Source: Guyanagaster necrorhizus (Eukaryota > Basidiomycota > Agaricomycetes > Agaricales > Physalacriaceae). Taken from it: a DNA stretch of 64,000 nucleotides. A model generated the notes under the pieces. The model was given only the letters and a program-made list of their open reading frames with translations, did no database searches and was not told the DNA's origin. The stretch is from positions 429,103 through 493,102 of the forward strand of contig NW_025064909.1 of NCBI RefSeq assembly GCF_019112545.1, read 5' to 3'. The number at the start of each line of letters is the position of its first letter. Within the stretch, counting starts at the first letter, position 1. Of the stretch, positions 55,704 through 64,000 are shown one piece after another. Position numbers and translations under genes: made by a program.

Positions 55704-56848
55704 ATGCTCCCCACCGAACTGTGTAACCTCGTCATCGACCATTTCCATGACTCCAAGCCATCCCTCTTAACATGCTCCCTCGTCCGCCGTGCATGGGACC
55801 CCGAATGTCATTTCCATCTCTTCCACAAGGTCCAGCTCTGTCGCGACACAGCTGATTCGTTCTTCCAGCTGATCGAGAGCCCCCATGCTATCCTCGCTTC
55901 AGCCCATATACGCGAGCTTGATGTCGCGCAGAATTCCGTCACTGAAGGTGGAAGTCTCGCAGGCGATCTGCTTGATGGTCGGGCGTTCCAGGGAGTCTTG
56001 ACTCGATGTCCTGCAGATGTCTTTGAGCATGTGCAGAAGTTGTCGGTGACCTGCGTTGGCCGGTGGACACTCACCGATGCAGAGAAACTGAGTATTGGGC
56101 ATCGATTCAAGAGTGTGACCGAGCTCCGGTCGTGGATGGTTGTTTTCCAGACGGATGAAGAGTTCCAAGCTCTGATCACTTCGATCCAGGCGCTGAAGTC
56201 TTGTCTTTGCAGACTATACTGTTCCGGGCCAAGGATTCGGAGGAAGATCACTCGGATGCCAAGCTCACACTTCCAGCCAACTTAGATACAATCTCGCTCA
56301 ACGACGTGTCCAACCCTCGTGTTATACGTTCCTTGATCCCATGTCCGTCTCTCCGAGTATTCATGTGTCACTATGTGAACTTTGTTGACTTTGAGCTGAC
56401 AGTGGCTAAAGAGTTCGGACGGCTTTTGTTATCTTCTGGCAAGCGCTTGGAGGAACTCGGGTTCACCATTCCAGGCTGCAGCGTCCCTCAACAACGGTGT
56501 TGATCTTGGTGAGTCCGTCTGCATACTTTTACTGGCCTTCTCACTGACCAGCTTTCAGATATCCGATTCAAAGACACCGACCTCTCCCGACTTTCCAATC
56601 TTCGGCGGATCGCACTGTGGATTGAAGACAACCAGTACCTCATTCCATTCCTCAAACGGCTCACCGAGTCCGACTGTCCGATTCCAACGCTAGAGATGCT
56701 GGACATCCACTGTCTCTCCGAGCATGATCAAGATTGGGAAAAGCTTGATGAGATCGTCCAGTATCCCTACTTCCGTGAGCTCCAAGAGATCAAAACCTCC
56801 GTCAAGGTGTATTGTGGCATCGAATATATTGGGCAAAAGCGTGTATGA
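55704..56848 (+). pseudogene. F-box gene copy 2 with two frameshifts
   Basis: Starts MLPTELCNLVIDHFHDSKPSLLTCSLVRRAWDPE, a good F-box. Compared with the copy at 24,573, one base is missing near 56,194 (gcgctgaag against gcgctggaag), shifting the frame and giving a stop at 56,285. A length change near 56,465-56,472 returns it to frame, after which an intron (56,510-56,557) and a Leu-rich C-terminus run to a stop at 56,846-56,848. Unless these are sequencing errors, both copies of this gene in the window are dead by different routes: frameshift here, retrotransposon insertion there. Confidence 0.7.
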
Positions 56849-57270
56849 TACGAGAAGCCCAATGATGGGGCACAGTATCACAAGGTTCATGGAGACGTTG
56901 CCAAGGTGCCAGGTGAGGGGAATACTACGCCCAGTGGATGACTATTGGATTTTTGATAATTCGATGTTGTACGGACAAGTCGGCCGGCAGACGAGGAGAG
57001 GGCGGTTTTTGAGGATGATTAGTGTTGTCGGTTGGTCGGTTGGGAGGGAGTTGAGCTATTCCATTGTGCCGTCTACACGCGTTTTTTCCTGGTCGTTGCT
57101 TCTTTTCTGTTCAGCGAGCTCACAATTCTAGCACTCCTTTTTCTGGCTGTTAAACATTTTGATGTCCCAAGTCAATGGCTTGCAACCGTGGCTAACCGGG
57201 GTTGTCTTTCGGCAATTGCCGCATCTTTCACTACAGCTACCACCACCACTCCCTACTGCTACACACCATA

Positions 57271-58411
57271 ATGGACAAGTCTTTTTGGTCAATCATCCAA
57301 TGGCTTCCCAATGAAGTACTTTCTGAAGTCCTTCGGTTCTGTGCGCCCAGGGAGCTTGCTATTTTACTCAGGGTCGCAAAGCTGTTCAACGGAATCGGAC
57401 TGCCTTTGTTATACCGCGATGTTTACCTTGGCATAAGCCAGGGAAAACGGGCTTCGGTTCTTTCTTTCATGGCGTCTATAGAACGGGATCCAGCGAGGGC
57501 GCGAATGATAAAGGGAATTCGGATCATAGCTTTAGATTTGGAAAAGTACGCATTGGTAATGAAGAGGCTGTCGGTCTTTGAACTCACGCTGTTACAGCAT
57601 CGAAGCCGTTACCCCTATTATGGAGGGTATCAGAAACTTCACCACCATTGTCCCCGCCATCGTTCAGCTGACAAACATAGAAGTCTTCCGAATCGTCTGC
57701 GAATTCGACGAGGAGGCGTTGCTCGATTTACTCGACGTGGCCTTTTTCACTAAAATCCACACCCTTACTCTTGCCTTCAGTGGACTCCTCCACCCTTCTC
57801 AAATATCACCCTTCATAAACAGGCACCCGACGCTTCGCAGCGTTTCACTTCAGTCCAATTCAGTCTTCGGTGACAATTTTTCCGTTTTCCTATCAGCATT
57901 CCCTCGCATAGAATTACTGGAACACATGTCCGCTCCTTTCGAGTACTTCCTCGGCGACATACCCAGTAAGAACTTGACTTCTGCCTCGATCGATTTCAGC
58001 GTATATGGAAGGCCGGAAATCGGGAGGACCTTTGTCTCGCTTGCTAATTCTGCTGCGAAGGATAGTTGCAAGACACTCGTTTGCACCACCCAAGGCTCAT
58101 ACACGCCTTTAATGGAATACATATCCGGTCTGATGCCGAAAATCGAAAACCTCACCATCAGGTCTGGCCCTCTGCCTCGTTTTGTACGTGCCTGTCTTCT
58201 CTTCGTAGGCCAAATGTTCATCAGCACTCGTTTACAGGCATCCTTTGATGAATTGGCCAAGCTCAAACATCTCAAAAAGTTTACTCACATCACAGTTGAC
58301 AAGGACGACGATGGATTGCAGAAAGCAATTGATCGCGTCGACGACCAACTGTTTCATGGAATGTCTTCGACATTGAGTCTGTTGAAGCTATGTACGCATG
58401 GGAAGTTCTGA
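57271..58411 (+). CDS. F-box protein, third type
   Basis: Two exons (57,271-57,545 and 57,598-58,411) join across a 52-nt intron (gtacgc...ttacag) to give about 362 residues. The N-terminal F-box is WLPNEVLSEVLRFCAPRELAILLRVAKLFNGIGLPLLYRDVYL. The rest has Leu-rich repeats (FFTKIHTLTLAFSG, HPTLRSVSLQSNS, AFPRIELLEHMS, MPKIENLTIRSG). Without the intron the frame would stop near 57,690, so the intron is needed. It lies just right of segment B' and has no copy in segment B. It ends 82 bp from the convergent agmatinase gene. Confidence 0.75.
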
Positions 58412-58493
58412 ATAACTGAATGCTATATTCATTCTTCTTCGTAGACGGAACAACCTGGTCACGAACAAATGATGGCTGGATCCGCACCAAATC

Positions 58494-60073
58494 CTAGTCT
58501 ACGTAATACAGAAGATCTTCGACCGTCCACGGAGACCCCTTATGGCCCGCTTTTGGTGGTGCATCAATCTGCATCGCCACCAGAAAATCATGCACTAGAT
58601 CGGCTGCTGCGATACCAGTGATATCCGCTGGGTGCCGTGGTCAAGTTACACCGTAATATGAAATAATCTAAAAACTTACCATGGTCGTATGCTGGGGCAA
58701 CTTCGACGATGTCAGCGCCACTGTTAACAGGTTAGCAGAGTGCAGTTTGGATGGAGGGACGACGCACACAAAGTTTAGCCCTGCCAAGCCACGGATAATC
58801 CGCTTCATCTCGCGTGTGGTCCATCCGCCGGCTTCCGGCGTTCCAGCTGCGACGCTTGTCAGAAATTATGGAATTATCGTGTGGGTGATTCTTGATGCTT
58901 ACTGGCTGGTGCAAACCCAGGATCTGAGAGGCAAAATGTCAGAGGGTGCTTCTTTCCGTGAGACGGCCACTTACCTACGACGTCGATGTCGAGACTGGCG
59001 AGAGGGAGTTGAGGGGTATGATCTTCAGTATGGGGACATCCCTCACCTCAAGTATACAGGACCATTGCCTACACGCCTTCGAATGGCCTTTATCACGTTC
59101 TTGATGCCATAGTCATCGATATCTTCTGCGCTGATTACCTGGAAGCCCACAGACTCATCGTGGGTGACTTGTGTTGGACCCTTTCTATCTATCAGCATTC
59201 ATGATGCGATAACAGTGCTGGGTACACGCACGCGCATCTTGCTTCTGATACCTCCATGTATACTGGTGTTGGTCATCAGATGTTCTTCATAAGCGATGGT
59301 GAAATACGATCCGTGGGTGATACGCTCTTGGTCAGTCCTGCCTTCGACAGCGCCGGTGTCCATGTGGGAGTCGAAGTGGATGACGGACACGGGCCCGTAT
59401 ATCTTGTACAGGGCGCGCAAGATGGGAAGGACCTGTTGCATCCACGAGCGTTGTATGGAATATGATAATGACACTCGAACAGCTTACAATCGTATGATCG
59501 CCGCCTAACGTGACGATACGCGGATGTTCTACACCATCCTTAGTCAATGCAGATGTCCTAGTAGCCCCGACTGCAGGCCTATTGAGCAACGTCGTGTACG
59601 CGACTTCCATTTGGTCGATAGCTTTCGCGTTATCCATTGGCGTCACCGGGACCTATTCACGAATGAATCAACTTCCAAGGATAACCACCTCGCACACGCG
59701 CGCGTACATCTCCACAGTCGATGATCACCGAGCCTAACCCTCCAGGATTAGTCTCCCATGATAGGTCCCACGAGTATTCGCCAATCGACTGCCTCCTGCT
59801 CCCGCTCCTGATAGCGTACGGCCCGAAACGCGCTCCTGGGCGGTAGGTCGTCGTGGTGTCGAAGGGCATACCGAGGATGGCGATATCGAAGGTGTGCAAT
59901 GCGTCTTCGAGGCATTTGTGGTAGGGCAAGTGGGCGTAGCTGGTGATGCCGGAGAATCCCAGGTCTTTTTGGGGCCCATATTTCAAGGACCAAGGCTCGT
60001 CCAACTTGAGCGGCTGCTGGGACTGAGCCTGCGCGAGGAGGGGAAGGAGGAGTAGAGGGAACATCGTAGCCAT
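58494..60073 (-). CDS. Secreted agmatinase-family ureohydrolase
   Basis: A multi-exon gene (about eight exons) reading MATMFPLLLLPLLAQAQS, a clear signal peptide, then a full ureohydrolase. Motifs in order: GMPFDTTTTYRPGARFGP (family GxPxDxGxxxRxGxRxGP), VTLGGDHTIV, VIHFDSHMDTG, ITHGSYF, and SLDIDVVDPGFAPATGTPEAGG. These hold the metal ligands expected for a binuclear Mn site (His in GGDH; Asp, His, Asp in DSHMD; the two Asp of DIDVVD). It ends VEDLLYYVD at stop 58,494. The reaction in the family is hydrolysis of agmatine, or a related guanidino compound, to putrescine and urea; the substrate here is not certain. An ATG 39 nt upstream is possible, but the hydrophobic start fits 60,073. It is tandem with the FAD oxidase gene 157 bp upstream. 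Confidence 0.85.
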
Positions 60074-60230
60074 ATGGGTGATTGATTGGGAGTATCGATC
60101 ATACTTTATCAAGTGGAAATAGAGATAAGGACTCTCATGGCGATGCCGGCGGCTTCAAAATATCATAGATAGCGCCGTCTGTTCATACGCTTATCATTGG
60201 TAATAAATTATATATCCTTCTTCATAATCT

Positions 60231-61941
60231 TCATGCCTTGGCCAATCGTTCGGGTGTGGGTTTGAAACACTCGGGAATCTTGGTCTTTTCCCAAGGTTCG
60301 CCTTGTATCAAAGCTGCAAGACCTTTGGCACATGCGGGTATACGCGCCATTCCTTTGTTCACGTTAGTCGACGACTATATTCGGAGAGATGAATCATACC
60401 ATGGCCATTATGACCCGCGCAAATGAACGCGCCAGGTTTATCGTACAATTCGCCGACGAATGGGACCTCTTGAGGGCAATGTATAAGTCTTCCGATTGTT
60501 TGTCTTCAAATACACTTACTTTCAAGTGTGTATCCCATAGTCCCTGCCATCACGGTTAAAAAAAAAGGGGGTGTTCGCAGCAGATACTCCAACTACCCAC
60601 CTGTCCAGTCATGTAAGAGTCCTTCACCCACTGCCTCTGTTCCCCAGTTTTCAAAATGCACCGGCATGGCGGTCTTCAGATGCTCAGTGATCTCAGGAAG
60701 CTTCACGCTGTCGTCCGTCTGCCCCACGACATCCGAGTCAGGTACCTTGAACCTTCCGCCACCGATGATGATGATGCCGTCCTTGGGACGCTGGATCATA
60801 TAGTCAAAGTTACCCTGTGTTTTTTTCTAGTGAGAAGGATTTTCATGGCTCTGGGTTAAAAACCAGACGGACGTTACCCCACTGATATGAACACGTATGC
60901 GTGAGCGCATTCTTGCCGGAGTATGCCTTGGTGGGGACGATGGCTGAACACTGCCCGCGTACGGGGATGATTTTTTCAGCAAACTCGGGTAGGAGCGTAG
61001 CGGTAAACGCGTTGGTCGCGTATACGACCTTGGTTGCCGTGATAGATCCTCGCGGGGTCTCGATGACCCACCCGCCTCCTCCCCCGTTCGGAGCTGGGTT
61101 CACCGCCGTAGCTGGGGTAGACGTCTGCAAGTTGAGACCGTATTTATCGATGCACTGAGTGAAAAGATGGGCGACGAGTTTGTAAGGGTAGAGCGAAGCG
61201 GCGGGGAAGGCAGCTGCTAGGACGCATCCGGGGATTCGAGTGAGCTGGGAAGCTTATAAGGACAAGGATAGGGGAACGCCGATAATTTGAGACTCACACG
61301 TTTCGCTTCCGCTGGGTCAGAATGCCAATCGATGATGCCGTCAGTAGGACCGCCGTCTGCTTTGAACGCGTTGTAAGACTCGGTGAACTGGTCGGCACAC
61401 TCCTGGTCCATGGCGACATCAAACGACTTTCCTCGCCACCAGTCGCAGTCGATGTTTTCCTTCTCGACGAGTTCGGTGACCAAGTTGAGGTTGTCCTGTT
61501 GGGTAGTCAGACGCCAGCTCCGATGGGATAAAAGGATGCTCACCATCTCATTCTGAATCACCTTCAAAGCCTGTTCTTTACCGAACCTGGCTTTGTACCT
61601 GATGTACCCTGTTTCTATCATGATCACCCCGTTCACTAGCCGACTTAAACAAATCCCAACGCACCTCGATAACAGTCCGGCCGACAGTGGCCACCGTTCC
61701 TGCCGGTAGCGCCATCACACACCTCTCTCGCCTCCAACACGACTACGCTCTTCGGAGGGTTCTCTCCTGTGAGGAGAAAGTACGCTGTAGATGCACCCGT
61801 AATACCTGAGCCAACGATGACGACGTCTGCCGTCGTGGGCAGTGCTTCAGTGGTACGATGTCCAATGAGCGGCGACGAGCGGACGCCCTGCAGCCAGAAT
61901 GAGAGACAGGCATTTGGACCGGGGAATCCTGGAACGGACAT
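60231..61941 (-). CDS. FAD-dependent oxidoreductase (D-amino acid oxidase / DAO family)
   Basis: A multi-exon gene. Exon 1 encodes MSVPGFPGPNACLSFWLQGV and the dinucleotide-binding motif DVVIVGSGITGASTAYFLL, then VVVLEAREVCDGATGRNGGH (the ATGRNGGH/HxRP loop of the DAO fold). Middle exons give RIPGCVLAAAFPAASLYPYK, VVYATNAFTATLLPEF and IPVRGQCSAIVP. The C-terminus has DYMIQRPKDGIIIIGGGR and AGHNGHGMARIPACAKG, matching the family's second FAD motif. Splice junctions I checked all keep frame, so it appears intact at roughly 470 residues. Such enzymes oxidise amines or amino acids with release of H2O2; relatives include gamma-glutamylputrescine oxidase. A start at 62,064 would add a hydrophobic segment, but the ATG at 61,941 fits the family better. 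Confidence 0.8.
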
Positions 61942-63446
61942 GGTGTGTTTTGGAAGAGTGGAAATCTGTAGGGTGCGACATAAATATATGAAGGCGCTTA
62001 TCAGAACACAAACATAAGTGGCCACGGGGAAATTCGATACGAGATAGAAGCGAATCATCACCAAATATGTTGGATTTGATTTCCTACAGGGTTGTAATTA
62101 GGTTCCAGAAAAGCAGGTCAATGGTCATCATCATCATCAGTAACGACGGAGCCCTGCGGTGGAAATGGAGCAAGAGAAACAAATGCCCTTGTTTCATGGT
62201 TGCAGTTTCGAGCTCAAAAAGTGAGATGGAGAAAAAACCTTTTTTTCTTTCAGCCTCCGAACACGACGCCGCGACGAGTTGAACGAAGGGTAGCATAAAA
62301 ATCTATTCAAACTCTGGATAAACAAATCTCCTGCGAGAAAAATGAGTTATCGAGAAGGTATGGATTCTGGTAGGGACACGAACCTCAATTTCTGTCATCG
62401 GTCAGCCTCAACAACTTCAGTTCTGACGGCTCAGTGGATGCTCAACGTCCAAGTCTTGGTTTTGAGTCAGGTTCGAGCCTAGACTCCGGGTTCCCGGGCC
62501 GTTTGGAATATTCCGGCAGCTTCATAGGCAGCTTCTGTCGGCTACTTGCCATCACTTCAAATTACAACGACCTTTCCGCAGCGTCTTTCCGTGATTTTGT
62601 TTGTCAACTTCCCGCATATAAGATCACTAATTGAAACCCGTGCATCTCTGCTCTTCTGGTCACGACAGGTAGGCAACCAGACTTTTTTCGAGCTCCAGCA
62701 AAGTTTACTTACCATCCATTTATAGTTTGTAGCTACCGAACGGTGATGGGCACACAGAATGAAGCCATTCGGGCGATGGAGCGTGTTACTGAATGCGAGC
62801 CTTCGCTGTCCTTTTGCTCAATAAGTCGACTTTGGCTTCTATCAGCCGTACTGATGGCACGGCCCGATGTCAACCTAGCCTGACCGCTAAAACAATTTTG
62901 ACATCTGCCCATGCTCATGCCTGCCACGTTGGCATTTCTACTCAACAGGATGAAGCGTGCAAGGCCTCGATAGAGTCCTGGATATGTTATGACCTGCGGT
63001 CGTCAAGGGTCAGGCTCTTTCTCTCTCTCACGGCTAGGCGTCGGCAACCGTCAACGATGTGACGAGTTTCGGTTAACGTCACTTCATCGATCTTCTTCGA
63101 AATTACATCAAACTTTATCGGACTAGATTTTCGTTGGCCACTTTTTCTAGGAAAGAACATATTGGACTATCAACGCTATGGTACGATGTTTTTTGGCCTC
63201 CTGGCAGCACTCCGATCTAACTTGTCTTTCTCTAGTGCCTAGGAGCCCGGATCCGCACTGAGGCCGTTCAATCTCGTTCTCATCAGATGCAATCAAGGGC
63301 AACACGAATGTTTTTTTGGAATAGTAACTGAGATATAAGTCAGAATGTTTGGTCGATCACGACCCTGTCAATCACGATGCGACCTCTCTCAGCAAAGCCC
63401 ATCTTGTTTCTCATCATCAAATGGTTTTCGGATGTTGTATTCGCCC
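61942..63446. other. Intergenic region, no gene recognised
   Basis: Contains the upstream regions of the oxidase and of the next FAD enzyme. Short open frames (62,793-63,062 plus; 62,945-62,733 minus) show no motif. An open stretch at 63,377-63,466 (MRPLSAKPILFLIIKWF...) looks like a signal peptide but does not join the next exon in frame. Confidence 0.35.
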
Positions 63447-64000
63447 ATGGAAACACCGAACGCTGCGTAAGCCCCATTTTCACTCTTCGAGGCTCTCCCC
63501 TGACAGAGATCAGTGCAAGGAACTTTCCTCGTCTCTCCACGTCGCCACACCTGGCTCACAACATTATGACACACATTTAAACACTTACTTCTCACTTGAT
63601 CAAGGTCGCATGCAACCCGCTTGCGTTGTCTTTCCCTCGGATGCCTCTCAGGTGTCCACGGCCGTGTCTGTGGCTTCACACCACGCGTGTCGGTTTGCAG
63701 TCAAAAGTGGAGGGCATATGGCCTGGATTGGCGCATCCAACATCGGTGCCGACGGATTCGCGATTGATCTCGAGAACATAAACACGCTGACTATCTCTGA
63801 TAAGGGCGATAGCGTGGCTCTAGGATCTGGATTGCGCTGGAAAGACGTATACGACTATCTCGAGCCTCTCAATCTAACTACAGTTGGCGGTCGGATGTCA
63901 GGTGTTGGAGTCGGAGGGTTTATTCTCGGTGGTGTGTGGACCTCATCGCTCCTTGCAATGATGAGAATACTGATGATAATCTTAGGTGGCATTTCTTTCC
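63447..64000 (+). CDS. FAD-linked oxidoreductase, berberine-bridge type (5' part only)
   Basis: Exons 63,447-63,466, 63,507-63,931 and 63,986 onward (off the window) join in frame. The sequence has QPACVVFPSDASQVSTAVSVA, then CRFAVKSGGHMAW (the (R/K)SGGH motif whose His usually binds FAD covalently), AIDLENINTLTIS, GSGLRWKDVYDYLEP and TVGGRMSGVGVGGFILGGGISF: the PCMH-type FAD-binding domain. Such fungal enzymes are usually secreted oxidases of sugars or secondary metabolites. The start is uncertain: the signal-peptide-like frame at 63,377 is one frame off, so either an unseen intron exists or the first exon is misread. The first intron (40 nt) is short. Confidence 0.75.

Larger units (their letters stand above)
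53278..57185. repeat. Segment B' (direct duplicate of segment B)
   Basis: Carries the same divergent F-box pair as 21,918-25,261 plus 38,365-39,245. It lacks the solo LTR and copia-1, so it shows the ancestral arrangement of both insertion sites. It is CpG-normal throughout. Confidence 0.85.

Overview
The window looks like nuclear DNA of a filamentous basidiomycete, most likely an Agaricomycete. Host genes carry many 40-60 nt GT..AG introns, several genes are F-box/leucine-rich-type proteins, secreted carbohydrate-binding-like and oxidoreductase genes are present, and LTR retrotransposons are heavily nested. No bacterial gene organisation, CRISPR array, rRNA or tRNA gene was seen.

Layout. 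1-10,080: a CpG-poor retrotransposon block. It holds a deleted Gypsy element with LTR pieces at 1-130 and 1,828-2,286, then a complete but decayed Copia element (copia-3, 2,337-9,832, minus strand) whose 5' LTR was hit by a pogo/Tc1-type DNA transposon (7,378-9,766). 10,080-25,260: CpG-normal host DNA with a membrane-protein gene remnant, an alpha/beta-hydrolase pseudogene, an intact secreted two-module protein (14,274-15,748), a possibly spliced non-coding unit (about 16,950-18,300) and three F-box or F-box-like genes. 25,262-50,183: a second CpG-poor block. Copia-1 (25,262-38,364, minus) sits inside an F-box gene, Gypsy-2 (26,198-34,748, minus) sits inside copia-1, a truncated Gypsy-3 (42,299-44,415) follows, and copia-2 (45,276-50,183, plus) lies inside an inverted duplicate of the 14.7-18.5 kb region. 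50,184-64,000: CpG-normal host DNA with the rest of that inverted duplicate, a second copy of the F-box pair (53.3-57.2 kb, containing an assembly gap), an F-box gene (57,271-58,411), a secreted agmatinase-family enzyme (58,494-60,073, minus), a FAD-dependent amine/amino-acid oxidase-type gene (60,231-61,941, minus) and the start of a berberine-bridge-type FAD oxidoreductase running off the end.

Two segmental duplications organise the host DNA. Segment A (14,690-18,535) recurs inverted at 44,415-52,725. Segment B (21,918-25,261 plus 38,365-39,245) recurs in direct orientation at 53,278-57,185. Both duplicates were later hit by retrotransposons.

The most striking signal is compositional. The TE blocks have lost nearly all CpG, with matching TpG/CpA changes, and the edges of the depleted block fall inside the transposons. 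The outer LTRs of copia-1 and copia-2 keep 9 and 8 CpGs, while their inner partner LTRs, identical at insertion, have none. Half of a split F-box gene and half of a split duplicate were carried into the decaying domain, so host sequence decayed there too. Younger nested elements keep more CpG. This fits methyl-CpG deamination over a sharply bounded silent domain.
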